DNA of 64,000 bases from Alphaproteobacteria bacterium. Lineage in GTDB: Bacteria > Bacteroidota > Bacteroidia > Chitinophagales > Chitinophagaceae. The DNA is taken from assembly GCA_030053915.1 (NCBI GenBank), contig JASGCT010000005.1:1-64000 (forward strand), in the 5' to 3' direction. The notes beneath the pieces are model-generated. The model had not been told where the DNA came from and ran no database searches. It saw only the letters and a list, made by a program, of their open reading frames with translations. Positions 27,406 through 37,758 of the stretch are shown one piece after another. Position 1 is the stretch's first letter; each line of letters opens with the position of its first letter. Made by a program: the position numbers and the translations under genes.

Positions 27406-30400
27406 CTAAAAATGGTATCGAACACCCAGCTGTATTTGCCAAACATCTGCTAAATTTGCACCTTTAGAAAAACTACTGTAATTAATACTTCCATTAAACG
27501 CGTTAAAATTATAAACAGGCTCGCCTTGTGGGTTGATACCTAAAAAGGTTAATAAATAAGGGTTATTTAAATAATTATTTGTACCCCATGCGGCATTCAA
27601 TAAATTATTAATATTAAAAATATCAAATCGAAACTCAACTGAATGGGTATTTTTTAAACTATATATAAGTTTGGTACTTAAATCGAAACGAAACACTTGT
27701 GGTACTATGCCTCCATTACGTTCTATATATCTACCACGTCTGGTTTTTAAATAAGGGTCTTGATTAATATAATTTTCAAAAGCCTCATTTTGGTCTTGTT
27801 TTGTAATAGTAACACCGTTCATGCTGTAATCCGCAAAATTCATTTCGCCTTGGTCTTTAGGCACGTAAAGTAAGTCGTTTCCGTAAATGCCATCACCATT
27901 CTGATCACCAGCATACACGTAATTATAGCGACCACCGAATTTATTTTCAGCAAATAAAGTAAATAAAATATGTAAATCTTTGATAATAGGTTGTTTGTAG
28001 CTAATATATCCTAATAATCGGTGAGGATTTTCGTAGTCCGATATGCCAAGCCCCGGTTTGTTATTGCCATTGACCGACAAAATGCCATTCCAACCAGATG
28101 TATAATTTGCTTGTAAACTAGCGTAATCTTTGGCACTTAGAAAATTATAAGCCGCAAACCAGGCAAACCTATTTTTTGCTATAAAGGGTTTTTCAAGTTG
28201 AATTTTGAAGTTAAATACACCACCTAAAGGTGCCGAAGTTAAAATGATAGCCTCACTTATATCCGTATTGGCACGAATATAGCTTACATTAGTTTCGTTT
28301 GAATTAATGGCTTGATACGGATTCTTATTAATTAACCCATAAATAGGTCGTTTATCTGGACCATTAAAATTAGAAATTGCTGGCTTTTGATTTGAATTAT
28401 AAAATACATTGGCGCTTAAATTTTGAGAAAATAAAACTTCAGAGGTGAATTGAATATTTTTAAACTGATGTTGCACTTCAAAATTAGCCCGAAACACTTG
28501 AGGATATTTATAATCTGGAGAAATTAAAAATAAATTATAATTTGGTAAAGTGTTGTTACCAGTAACAACTGGAGGTGTCCAAGGTTGCGGGAAAGTGGTG
28601 TTAAATTGTCGATTTGCAATGGAATACCCATTGTTATTTTCAGAGCCATATATTAATCCATTGCCAGTTTGAGCCGTACTAAAATATAATAATGGATTCA
28701 CACCATTAAAAAGCCCTACCCCACCCCTTAAAAAGGTTTGATGTTTTCCTAAGACATCGTACGTATAACTAATTCTAGGACTCCACTGAAGTAAAGACGA
28801 AGGTGGCAAGCCAGAAGCCACTTTATTAATAAACCCATCTGCATTATAAAAATCTGTTGTAGAATTATTATAAACTGCATTGGCAGGAAATTGGTTAAGT
28901 AAAATAGGAATATCGAACCGAATGCCAAATTGGATTTTCAAGTTGGGGTCTATAACAAACTCATCTTGTAAATAAACACCAATTTGAAGTAATGAATTAT
29001 TAGATACCCAATTAGAACGATCGTTGGTATTACTATAATTATAGCTATAACCAATGGGTAAAGCTGTTGGACTTTTAAACGAATCGAAATTACTATAGGT
29101 ATAATTGCCTAAAACATTGGGGTTAAACGTATTTTGAAGGGAGGTATAATCGACCTGTAGTCCTAAATTTAAAAAATGTCTTTTAAAATTATAATACACA
29201 TTATCAGTTAGTTGAAAATTCAAGGTATTCGTTTGATTACGATTGGTTAATGAATAGCCATCTGGACCAAAACTGATTAAGGCTTGTTGATTGAATCCGT
29301 TTAAAATTGTAACACTTGGAAAATCTGTGCCATTATTGGTGCGATAATTTTGGTCGTAATTTACACCTAAGACTATTTCATTTTTTATATCATATTTAAA
29401 TTTTGAATTCAGTTGTGCTACCAATCCATAATTATTACTAAAAGCCCGATAATTTGAATTTTGAAAACTTAATAATGTCGATGATTGATAAATATTAGAA
29501 TTAGGAAAATCTTTAAATGAATTTAATGCATTGAGTTTGATACTCAATTTATGATCTTGAGAAAGATTCCAATCTAACTTAAAAATAAAATTAAAGGCTT
29601 GATTAATAAGATTATAATTAGTATATGAACCCGTTTGATAATTATAACGCGCATTTAGATAATTAGAGATTGAGTCTAACACTATTTTGGTAGAGTTTGC
29701 ATCGGTTCCTGGGCGAAATGAATTGGCAGGTGTTTGATTAAACAGCCCTTCAAAATTAACTAAATAAAATATTTTATTGAGTTTAATAGGTCCTGAAACT
29801 GTAGCGCCGAATTGCACATTATTAAAATTAGTAAAATCAGTATTCTGTTGCCCATCAATACCACCAAGTTTTCCTGCCAAACTTGCACCACGATAATTAA
29901 CAAATCCAGTTCCATGAAGTTTATTGGTACCAGATTTTGTTATAATATTGATAGACCCACCTGTAAAACCAGAATATTTTAAATTATAAGGCGTTGCATT
30001 TACAGATATGTTTTCGATAGCATCAATTGATAAAATATTAGACGAGGTTTGCCCGCCCGGCAATGGATATAACCCAAATTTATTATTAAATGACGTACCA
30101 TCTATTGTTATATTATTAAGGCGATTATCTAAACCTAAGATCGATAAATTTTGATTGGCGTAAGGATTTAAATTAATAAAATCGTTCAGGCTACGATTTA
30201 AGGTTGGAAAATTTTTGAGGGTGGACTTATTTATAAGTGTGCCGAAAGGACTTTGCTTTATAATAAAACTGGTATCTTTATTTAAAACAGTTACCGTATC
30301 TAAAACGGTTGTTTTTTTAAATAAAGATTTCAAGATACTTTTAACATCAATAGGTTCGCTTTTAGGTGTATCCGTAACCGCTGGTGGCACAATGTTTGTA

Positions 30401-30849
30401 AGGATGGAATCTTCAAGGTTTGATTCTGTACTATCGGTTTTATGAACCCGTGTTGTATCTGTTATTTTAGGAACACCCCATTTTTTAATAGAATCCACTT
30501 TGAGGATTGCTTTAAGAATGGCACTGTCCCATTTTAGAAAAATATTGAGCTGAATAGTTTGCCCAACATTTATATCGTCAATTTCAAAACTTTGGCTAAT
30601 AAAGCTATCTTTAGAAATATGTATTTGGTATGGACCGCCAAGTAACACGTTATTAATTTTAAAACTTCCCTCTTTAGAATTTGTAGTATAAGTAGTTTGT
30701 GTAGGAACATGGGTAGCTTTAATAGTAACATTAGAAATGGGTTTATTTTTGGGGTTAATCGTGTAACCCGATATAAAACCATTATTATCTTGAGACAACG
30801 CTTCAAGGCAAGATAATACGGTACATAAAATTAATAATATCTTTTTCAA
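27406..30849 (-). CDS. Oar-like TonB-dependent outer-membrane receptor (paralogue 1)
   Basis: 1147 aa. Signal peptide at 1-20 (MKKILLILC... to ALSQ), carboxypeptidase-regulatory-like beta domain (about 23-103), a Thr/Asp/Lys-rich spacer (about 106-182), plug domain (about 195-310) with NRLNNITIDG, and a large beta-barrel ending in QLGVRYHF, a terminal aromatic outer-membrane signal. Ligand unknown; the Oar group has been linked to peptide or protein handling, but I cannot infer a substrate. The start is TTG at 30849, supported by the signal peptide and a TAATTTTG box 13 nt upstream. It is a distant paralogue of the gene at 31440-34790. Confidence 0.88.
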   Translation of the reverse strand: MKKILLILCTVLSCLEALSQDNNGFISGYTINPKNKPISNVTIKATHVPTQTTYTTNSKEGSFKINNVLLGGPYQIHISKDSFISQSFEIDDINVGQTIQLNIFLKWDSAILKAILKVDSIKKWGVPKITDTTRVHKTDSTESNLEDSILTNIVPPAVTDTPKSEPIDVKSILKSLFKKTTVLDTVTVLNKDTSFIIKQSPFGTLINKSTLKNFPTLNRSLNDFINLNPYANQNLSILGLDNRLNNITIDGTSFNNKFGLYPLPGGQTSSNILSIDAIENISVNATPYNLKYSGFTGGSINIITKSGTNKLHGTGFVNYRGASLAGKLGGIDGQQNTDFTNFNNVQFGATVSGPIKLNKIFYLVNFEGLFNQTPANSFRPGTDANSTKIVLDSISNYLNARYNYQTGSYTNYNLINQAFNFIFKLDWNLSQDHKLSIKLNALNSFKDFPNSNIYQSSTLLSFQNSNYRAFSNNYGLVAQLNSKFKYDIKNEIVLGVNYDQNYRTNNGTDFPSVTILNGFNQQALISFGPDGYSLTNRNQTNTLNFQLTDNVYYNFKRHFLNLGLQVDYTSLQNTFNPNVLGNYTYSNFDSFKSPTALPIGYSYNYSNTNDRSNWVSNNSLLQIGVYLQDEFVIDPNLKIQFGIRFDIPILLNQFPANAVYNNSTTDFYNADGFINKVASGLPPSSLLQWSPRISYTYDVLGKHQTFLRGGVGLFNGVNPLLYFSTAQTGNGLIYGSENNNGYSIANRQFNTTFPQPWTPPVVTGNNTLPNYNLFLISPDYKYPQVFRANFEVQHQFKNIQFTSEVLFSQNLSANVFYNSNQKPAISNFNGPDKRPIYGLINKNPYQAINSNETNVSYIRANTDISEAIILTSAPLGGVFNFKIQLEKPFIAKNRFAWFAAYNFLSAKDYASLQANYTSGWNGILSVNGNNKPGLGISDYENPHRLLGYISYKQPIIKDLHILFTLFAENKFGGRYNYVYAGDQNGDGIYGNDLLYVPKDQGEMNFADYSMNGVTITKQDQNEAFENYINQDPYLKTRRGRYIERNGGIVPQVFRFDLSTKLIYSLKNTHSVEFRFDIFNINNLLNAAWGTNNYLNNPYLLTFLGINPQGEPVYNFNAFNGSINYSSFSKGANLADVWQIQLGVRYHF

Positions 30850-30862
30850 GTTAAAAATTGTA

Positions 30863-30870
30863 CAAAATTA
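30863..30870 (-). promoter_or_regulatory. Putative -7 box of receptor paralogue 1
   Basis: Minus-strand TAATTTTG, 13 nt before the TTG start at 30849. No clear -33 TTG at good spacing. Confidence 0.45.
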
Positions 30871-30963
30871 CAAAATAAAAACTATATTTATAAAATTAAT
30901 TTAAAATTTCAAAATATTATATTTATTAACAACGATGTTTTAAAAATTTTATATAAATTTTTA

Positions 30964-31308
30964 TTATAATTGGTTATCATTTTTTATTTTCTGAACAAAA
31001 TCCAGACTAACCTCAAAATCTTCCGCAATTTCTAAAATACTTAATTTACCTCTTTTTAATGACTTTTTAATACTGTCAATTTTGCCTTCAATTTTGCCTT
31101 CAATTTTAATTTGGTCAAATAACGACATTCTATTATCATCAATATCATCTTCAAGGTCGCTTTCTAATTGATTAAATTTATACATATCTATAGTTTTTAT
31201 TGTTTTTAAAATATAATTTTTATAAGTAGTTTTAAAGTTTTTTCCGTTTTCATCGTCTGGGAGTTTATTGATTAATTTTAAATAGGTTTCTAAGTTATTA
31301 TCAATTTT
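30964..31308 (-). pseudogene. 3' remnant of an Rpn/PD-(D/E)XK-nuclease-family transposase-like gene
   Basis: A 114-codon open frame with no start at its upstream end; it begins right after a stop at 31309-31311. An internal ATG at 31185 would give only 73 aa. The readable protein has an acidic segment, IEGKIEGKI repeats, and a terminal helix-turn-helix-like part (KLSILEIAEDFEVSLDFVQKI). This is the typical tail of Rpn/PD-(D/E)XK transposase-like proteins; the nuclease domain is gone. I saw no terminal inverted repeats. It is probably a decaying fragment stranded between two receptor genes. A functional small protein is possible but unlikely. Confidence 0.6.
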
Positions 31309-31382
31309 TTACAATGGTACAAAAATTTAGATTAAATATTCGCGTCATAAAATATTTTTTCGAAGACACATTTTAGACAAAC

Positions 31383-31414
31383 AAAAAAGGAGGATAATTT
31401 ATCCTCCTTTTTTT
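31383..31414. terminator. Strong bidirectional rho-independent terminator
   Basis: Perfect 15-bp inverted repeat: AAAAAAGGAGGATAA (31383-31397) and its complement (31399-31413) around a single base. A GGAGGAT/ATCCTCC stem is flanked by A and T tracts, so it can work in both directions. It lies 26 nt past the stop of the receptor at 31440, on its minus-strand side. Confidence 0.85.
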
Positions 31415-31439
31415 AATCTATTAAGAAATTGATTAACGA

Positions 31440-34400
31440 TTATCGGCTTCCAAAATAATAGCGAAGTCCGATTTGCATTTGCCATACTTCAAATACAGAA
31501 GCGTTGGTTTGAAAACTTCTATTGATTAACGTCGTTGAACCATCTACATTTGTTTGAGTTGCTAATTGATAAACTGGATTTACAGCACCGCTAACAGTAC
31601 CATAATTTCTTAGATTTAAGATTTGTCCGTTAGATGTTGGTCTAGAAGATACGCCTAATTCAGCATTGATTAGATTAGGTAAATTAATAAGATCGAACCT
31701 TAATTGTAAGCCATGTCTTTGCTTGCCACCTTTTTTATGGTTGGTGTAATAAAAAATATCTTGTGCTATGCTAATATCGGCTCTAAGAAAGAAAGGAAGC
31801 ACAGCGGCATTTCTTTCGGAATATTGACCACGAATATTACTTAAATAAGGATCTTGGGCAATAAATGACTTAAGGGCTTCGCGTTGTTGGGTTTGTGTGT
31901 AAGCAAAAGTGGACGTGGTTTCAAAAAGCATATTATCAATTTGTGCATCGGTTGGAACATACATTAGCTCATTTCCAAAAACACCATCTCGGTTCAAATC
32001 CCCATTAATTGTGTAAGAAAAAACGCCATTTTGTTGGGCAGTTACACCAAGTGTAATAGTTGTGGCACCTCCCAAAGGTTTACCATAATCTATTTTATAA
32101 CTTAATAAGCCCACAAATCTATCAGGTACTAAATTATCAGTATTTGCTAACCCTAATTCATTATTATTAGTAGCACTTCTAGCACCTGTCCAGCTTGAAG
32201 CAGCAATCGATCCGGCCGACATAAAGTCTTTAGATTCAGATTTGGTATAAGCTATAAATCCGTAAAACCCTTTAATAGTAGGCATTTCAATTTTTAAAGT
32301 CAATTGGCTATTAAAAGCACCGCTTCTGTTGCCCAAAACAATGGCATTTTGAACATTGGCATTAATTCTGGTACTATTACCTACCGTTGTTGAACTTGAA
32401 GACCCTGTAACACCATAATATACACGTGCATCACCACCAGCATTAATATTGTATCTACCTCTTGGTGCAGTGCTAAAATTTGCATTTGTATAGTTTACAG
32501 CATTTAAATAATAATTATATAAATATTCCACGCTAAAGTTTAATCCAAATGGTAATCGGTATTCAAGTGCTATATTGTTTTTCCAAGCTTGAGGGAATTT
32601 AAAACCCGGGTCATTAAAAGCTAAATCTAAAGTAGAATTAGCCCCTGGAGTAGTCGGTGTAAAATAAAGGGCTGGATTAGCAGTAAATCCATAATTTCCA
32701 GCGGCAGTTGTTGTGGTTAAAATACCATTATTGCCTACAGCATTAGAAATAAATACATAAGGAGGACGCCCAGTAAATATACCAGTTCCACCTCTTAAAA
32801 TAAAGGATTTATTTCCTAAAATATCCCAATTAAAGCCAAAGCGAGGTTCAATTAAAAAACTTAAACCTGGTAAGGTATTCGTGCTATATTTTTGAGTATT
32901 ATCATTACCAAAGTTCAAAGCACTAACTACAGGGTTATTCAATGCTGTATTGCCAAACCAAATCAATGAGGTTCTTATACCAAAGATTAAAGTTAGATTT
33001 TCATGTGGATGATTTTCGTCTTGAGCATAAAAATCTAATTTACTTGATTCTAACACCTGTAAAGGTTCGGCATTATTGGGTAGTAAAGAATATCTTAGTA
33101 AAAAATTATTTGTAGTTAAGGTTGAAGGCTTTCCGCCGTTAGCTATAGACTGGTTTGCAGCCGCGTAAAAAGCGTTTACATCATCAAAAACATAAACACC
33201 ATTAGAACCGGGGAAAAATACATTGTTGGATTTAAAATATTCATAATTAAAACCCGCTGTAATTTTATTTTTATTCTTATCTATCGTAATATTTTCGGTG
33301 ATATGAAATAAACTATAATTTAGTTTATTGCTTGGGCTAAAGGGGTCGTTACCAAATGATACTAATGTAGTTTGGCCTGCACCGTTTCTAATGTCAACTG
33401 TTGGAAATGACACATTAGATTTAGCTCTATCTTCATTATTATAATCATAACCAATAATTAAGTTATTAGAAACAATTTTTGAAAATTGGCTATTCCATTC
33501 AACTACGCCAGACGTTGTATTAGCATTTTGAGTATAACCACTATTTTGATATGATAATGAATTTATATTGATTCTATTACCTATTCCTACTGCACTGGAA
33601 TTACTGATTGGGTTATATTGGCTTGATAATTGGCTGATGAATCTAAAATTAATTTTATTATTTTCGTTTATATTCCAATCAATTTTAGCTAAAAATTTAG
33701 TAGCTTTGGTTTCGGCATTATAATTTTCCCAAGGTCCTGTAGCATAATTAAAATTAGACTGTAAGTATTTAGATAATGAATCTAACAATGTATATCGTGG
33801 TCTGGAAATATTAGTACTTCCACCAGCATTCGGGGAGCCTGTAGAAAAAAGTGATAAGGCGGGTGCAGTTCTATTATATCCCTCAAAATTTACAAAAGCA
33901 AATAATTTATTTTTAACAATTGGGAAACCAATGCGACCACCATAAAGTTGTTGATTAAAAATAACATTTGTTAATTTTGTTTTATAGGCGGTAGTTCCTA
34001 AAAAAGCACTTGTATTATCGTTATAAGTACCATAAGCTGAGGCTTCAATCTCGTTAGTACCTGAACGGGTAACAGCATTTATACCTGCTCCAACGAAGCC
34101 ACTTTGACGTACATCAAAGGGGGCAATATTTACTTGAATTTGTTCAATAGCATCAATTGATATTGGAAAAATACCAGTTCTGCCTCCGGCTTGTCCAGCA
34201 GCATTACCACCACTTAATCCAAAGCCATCATTTAATACCGAACCGTCAATTGAGAAGTTATTATATCTTGAATCAACACCACCAAACGAACGACCGTTTC
34301 CTTGAGAATTATATTTGGTAATATCTGAAATGTTTCTCGATCCTATGGTTGGGATATTTAAAATTTCTTTTCTACCAAAAGTTTGAGTGGCGCCGGTTTT

Positions 34401-34790
34401 ATTTCGAGAAAATGACGAATTTCTATTAGATTGTACTACTACATTTTCTAAAGTTGTTTTATCGGCACCTAAGGCAAAATCGATATTGGTGGTTTGCCCT
34501 AAATCGGTAAATACGTCGCTTTCTTTTTGAGACTCTAATCCAACATAAGTAACCATAATTGTGTAAGGACCTCCCACCCTAACAGCATTAAAACTATAAA
34601 ATCCTGCCGAACTTGTGGTAGTTGAATATACACTACCTGTGGGTTCGTGAACCGCTTTAACGTTGGCACCTACTAAAGGTGTCTTGGACTTGTCGAAAAC
34701 ATAGCCCGAAATTGCTCCAGTTGTGGTAATTTGAGCTTTTACCATTACTAAGCTCAGCAAACCTAAAATAAAGAAACATAATTTTTTCAT
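31440..34790 (-). CDS. Oar-like TonB-dependent outer-membrane receptor (paralogue 2)
   Basis: 1116 aa from the ATG at 34790 (MKKLCFFILGLLSL..., signal peptide ending at VKAQ). An upstream in-frame start at 34832 is rejected because the TAACTTTG box at 34806-34813 lies between. A carboxypeptidase-regulatory-like domain (about 25-105) is followed by a plug (about 120-250; RYNNFSIDG matches paralogue 1) and a beta-barrel with a Ser/Asn/Gly-rich sequence. The end, EVWQMQIGLRYYFGSR, parallels DVWQIQLGVRYHF in paralogue 1. It lacks the charged spacer of paralogue 1. Ligand unknown. A strong terminator follows. Confidence 0.9.
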   Translation of the reverse strand: MKKLCFFILGLLSLVMVKAQITTTGAISGYVFDKSKTPLVGANVKAVHEPTGSVYSTTTSSAGFYSFNAVRVGGPYTIMVTYVGLESQKESDVFTDLGQTTNIDFALGADKTTLENVVVQSNRNSSFSRNKTGATQTFGRKEILNIPTIGSRNISDITKYNSQGNGRSFGGVDSRYNNFSIDGSVLNDGFGLSGGNAAGQAGGRTGIFPISIDAIEQIQVNIAPFDVRQSGFVGAGINAVTRSGTNEIEASAYGTYNDNTSAFLGTTAYKTKLTNVIFNQQLYGGRIGFPIVKNKLFAFVNFEGYNRTAPALSLFSTGSPNAGGSTNISRPRYTLLDSLSKYLQSNFNYATGPWENYNAETKATKFLAKIDWNINENNKINFRFISQLSSQYNPISNSSAVGIGNRININSLSYQNSGYTQNANTTSGVVEWNSQFSKIVSNNLIIGYDYNNEDRAKSNVSFPTVDIRNGAGQTTLVSFGNDPFSPSNKLNYSLFHITENITIDKNKNKITAGFNYEYFKSNNVFFPGSNGVYVFDDVNAFYAAANQSIANGGKPSTLTTNNFLLRYSLLPNNAEPLQVLESSKLDFYAQDENHPHENLTLIFGIRTSLIWFGNTALNNPVVSALNFGNDNTQKYSTNTLPGLSFLIEPRFGFNWDILGNKSFILRGGTGIFTGRPPYVFISNAVGNNGILTTTTAAGNYGFTANPALYFTPTTPGANSTLDLAFNDPGFKFPQAWKNNIALEYRLPFGLNFSVEYLYNYYLNAVNYTNANFSTAPRGRYNINAGGDARVYYGVTGSSSSTTVGNSTRINANVQNAIVLGNRSGAFNSQLTLKIEMPTIKGFYGFIAYTKSESKDFMSAGSIAASSWTGARSATNNNELGLANTDNLVPDRFVGLLSYKIDYGKPLGGATTITLGVTAQQNGVFSYTINGDLNRDGVFGNELMYVPTDAQIDNMLFETTSTFAYTQTQQREALKSFIAQDPYLSNIRGQYSERNAAVLPFFLRADISIAQDIFYYTNHKKGGKQRHGLQLRFDLINLPNLINAELGVSSRPTSNGQILNLRNYGTVSGAVNPVYQLATQTNVDGSTTLINRSFQTNASVFEVWQMQIGLRYYFGSR

Positions 34791-34805
34791 AAAAAATAAA
34801 TTTTG

Positions 34806-34813
34806 CAAAGTTA
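34806..34813 (-). promoter_or_regulatory. -7 box of receptor paralogue 2
   Basis: Minus-strand TAACTTTG, 15 nt before the ATG at 34790, with a TTTTG about 16 nt upstream of the box as a possible -33 element. Confidence 0.6.
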
Positions 34814-34957
34814 ACACAAAACTTATTATCAAAACAAAATAAATTGTATTTTTTTTAACAAATATATGTTTTTTGTTAATTTTGGTTAATTTTTATAAAT
34901 TTTTGAAAAATTTATAAAAAAACACAAATAATTTATTTTTTTTGCTTAAATAGGCAA

Positions 34958-37549
34958 TTAATCTGTCAATACAGGATTATTTAATGTATTTTCTTGAAAT
35001 TGTATCGAAAACTTTAAATGGTCTATTTCGGGTTCGGTATCTATTAAAATAGTACTAATACCTTGTTGATTATTTTTTAATTTTATAATTTCTTCGGATA
35101 AGGGGTCTTCGATAAATTTTTGGATAGCGCGTTGTAATGGTCTTGCACCAAATTGAATATCAAAGCCTTTTTCGGCAATAAATTCTTTAGCTGTATCAGA
35201 AATTTCGATATAATACCCTAATTTGTACACTTTTTCTTGTAAGTCTCTAAACATGATATCGACAATTCTTAGAATACTTTCTTTTTGGAGGCTATCAAAA
35301 ATGACCACATCATCAATTCTATTTAAAAATTCAGGCGAAAACGTTTTTTTAAGAGCGCGTTCTAATACCATTTTAGATTCAGATTCAGCGTTTTGTATTT
35401 TGCTTGTAGTGCTAAAACCAATACCAGTGCCAAATTCTTTAAGGTTACGAATGCCGATATTTGAGGTCATGATAATAAGGGTATTTTTAAAATCCACTTT
35501 TCTACCGAATCCATCGGTTAAGATACCTTCATCAAGTACTTGGAGGAGTAAATTAAAAATATCGGGGTGGGCTTTTTCTATTTCATCGAAAAGGATAACG
35601 CGATAGGGTTTACGGCGTACTTTTTCGGTAAGTTGTCCACCTTCTTCGTAACCAACATAGCCTGGAGGTGCACCAACTAAGCGACTTACTGAAAATTTTT
35701 CCATATATTCGCTCATATCAATGCGAACTAAAGCGTCATCGCTTTCAAAAAGATGTTTGGCGAGGGCTTTGGCTAATTCGGTTTTTCCGACACCGGAAGG
35801 TCCAAGAAAAATAAAAACACCAATGGGTTTATTGGGGTTTTTTAAGCCAACTTTATTTCGTTGAATGGCTTTAACAACTTTAGTAACGGCATCATCTTGA
35901 CCGATAACCACATTATTAATAATTGTTTTTAAATTAATGAGTTTATTGGATTCTGTTTCAATAACTTTATTGATAGGGATTCCAGTGATAGTGCTTACCA
36001 CATCGGCAATTTGTTTTTCGGATATTTGTATAATTTGCTGTTCAAGCTTATCTCTAAGGGCTTCACGGGCGGCAAGAAGTTCTGTGAGAAGGATGCGTTC
36101 TTTTTCAAGTAATTCGGCGGCATATTCAAATTTATGATTGGAGACGTATTGTTTTTTTTCAAGTTTCACTTTTTCGATACGTTCTTCTAGGTCATCTAAA
36201 TCTTTAGGTGTGGTCATTTTAGTTAAATGGGCTCGGGCGCCAGCTTCGTCTAAGATATCGATGGCTTTATCGGGTAGAAGGCGATCTGAAATATATCGAT
36301 CGCTTAATTTCACACATTGCTCGATGGCAGATGGGGTATAAATAACTTTATGAAATGTTTCATAGCTTTCTTTTATATTATTTAGGATATGAATGGTTTC
36401 ATCGATAGAGGGTGGTTCGATCATTACCTTTTGAAAGCGGCGTTCAAGGGCACCATCTTTTTCGATATACATTCTAAACTCATCGAGGGTTGAGGCACCA
36501 ATACATTGTAGTTCGCCACGGGCAAGGGCGGGTTTTAAAATGTTAGACGCATCTAAAGAGCCGCTTGCACCGCCGGCGCCAATAAGGGTGTGCATTTCAT
36601 CGATAAATAGAATGACATCTCTATTTTGTTCAAGTTCTTGCATAATCGACTTAATCCGTTCTTCGAACTGACCGCGGTATTTAGTTCCAGCCACTAAACT
36701 TGCCATATCCAGGGCTATAACACGTTTCTCGAACAAAACGGGGCTCACTTTTTTTTGAATAATGCGAAGCGCTAAGCCTTCAACAATAGCTGTTTTGCCA
36801 ACTCCTGGTTCGCCTAATAAGATGGGATTATTTTTTTTACGCCGGCTTAAAATTTGACAGACGCGTTCAATTTCCATATCTCGCCCAATAATATTATCCA
36901 GTTTACCTTGAATTGCAAGTTTGGTTATATCTCTGCTAAAATTATCTAATACTTGCGTTTTTGATTTTGTGTTTGATTTAGAATTTGAAGAAAATGCATT
37001 TTTGTTTTCATAGGTATTTTGCTTTACTTGATCTAATAAATTCTCATCCTCAAGTTGCGATTTATAGGGATTTATAAAAGGGGGGTTAGAATCAATATTG
37101 TTTTTATCAATTTGAGAGTAAATTTCTAATTCGGTTCTATACAAATCGTAAGTAACCTCGTATTGGGCAATAATATTTGTTACAATATTGTCTTTATTCT
37201 TTAAAATTCCAAGCAAAAGATGTTCAGGTTCGGTTTGGTTACTTTTTAAATATTTAGCTTCTAAATAACTTACTCTGAGGGCTTTTTCGGCTTGTTTGGT
37301 TAATGGTAAGCTAACAGAATCGTTTAAATTGGGGTTTATATTAATACTTAAAGAGCCTTCAATTTCAATTTTGAGCAGGTCTATTTTAACCTTTAAATTT
37401 TTAAGCAATTTTATTGCTAAATTTTTATGTTCTTTTATTAAGGCTAACATGATGTGTTCTAAACCAATAAAATCATTGCCGATTCTTAAGGCTTCGTCTC
37501 GACTAAATGATATAATTTCTTTAGTACTTGATGAAAAATTATTGTCCAT
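34958..37549 (-). CDS. clpC: AAA+ unfoldase ClpC (Clp protease ATP-binding subunit)
   Basis: Hsp100 protein of 863 aa that unfolds substrates for ClpP. Double Clp-N domain (about 3-145), first AAA+ with Walker A GEPGVGKT (246-253), a UVR-containing middle region ([15 protein letters not shown]), second AAA+ with [12 protein letters not shown], and a C-terminal D2-small domain. A GIGFS tripeptide region in the second AAA+ domain fits the ClpP-docking loop, so a protease role rather than ClpB disaggregation is expected. The linker at about 150-200 is Asn/Ser/Lys-rich. clpP is not in the window. Transcribed alone. Confidence 0.95.
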   Translation of the reverse strand: MDNNFSSSTKEIISFSRDEALRIGNDFIGLEHIMLALIKEHKNLAIKLLKNLKVKIDLLKIEIEGSLSININPNLNDSVSLPLTKQAEKALRVSYLEAKYLKSNQTEPEHLLLGILKNKDNIVTNIIAQYEVTYDLYRTELEIYSQIDKNNIDSNPPFINPYKSQLEDENLLDQVKQNTYENKNAFSSNSKSNTKSKTQVLDNFSRDITKLAIQGKLDNIIGRDMEIERVCQILSRRKKNNPILLGEPGVGKTAIVEGLALRIIQKKVSPVLFEKRVIALDMASLVAGTKYRGQFEERIKSIMQELEQNRDVILFIDEMHTLIGAGGASGSLDASNILKPALARGELQCIGASTLDEFRMYIEKDGALERRFQKVMIEPPSIDETIHILNNIKESYETFHKVIYTPSAIEQCVKLSDRYISDRLLPDKAIDILDEAGARAHLTKMTTPKDLDDLEERIEKVKLEKKQYVSNHKFEYAAELLEKERILLTELLAAREALRDKLEQQIIQISEKQIADVVSTITGIPINKVIETESNKLINLKTIINNVVIGQDDAVTKVVKAIQRNKVGLKNPNKPIGVFIFLGPSGVGKTELAKALAKHLFESDDALVRIDMSEYMEKFSVSRLVGAPPGYVGYEEGGQLTEKVRRKPYRVILFDEIEKAHPDIFNLLLQVLDEGILTDGFGRKVDFKNTLIIMTSNIGIRNLKEFGTGIGFSTTSKIQNAESESKMVLERALKKTFSPEFLNRIDDVVIFDSLQKESILRIVDIMFRDLQEKVYKLGYYIEISDTAKEFIAEKGFDIQFGARPLQRAIQKFIEDPLSEEIIKLKNNQQGISTILIDTEPEIDHLKFSIQFQENTLNNPVLTD

Positions 37550-37574
37550 TTTTATATATTTTTTTAGGTAATAG

Positions 37575-37582
37575 CAAAGGTA
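37575..37582 (-). promoter_or_regulatory. -7 box of clpC
   Basis: Minus-strand TACCTTTG, 25 nt before the clpC ATG at 37549. Perfect TAnnTTTG match. Confidence 0.6.
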
Positions 37583-37758
37583 ATATTTATTTAAATACTA
37601 ACGTAATTTTAAATGATTTATTTTTTTTAACCATTAATTCTTGAATAGAATTTGTTAATAGAATCTTATAAAATATTATAAATTTAGTTAAATTTAAAAA
37701 AATTATAAAGAAAATAAAAGAAAATCTGTATCTTGTCAAAAATTTAAAATTATTATTT

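Noticed and set aside
30964-31439. Intact insertion sequence between the receptors
   Set aside because: No terminal inverted repeats, no target duplication seen, and no complete transposase.
27406-34790. SusC/SusD-type polysaccharide utilisation locus
   Set aside because: No SusD homologue, glycosidase or regulator nearby, and the proteins fit the Oar-like group better.
35223-35606. 127-codon plus-strand frame inside clpC
   Set aside because: Shadow of a conserved gene; translation has no family resemblance.
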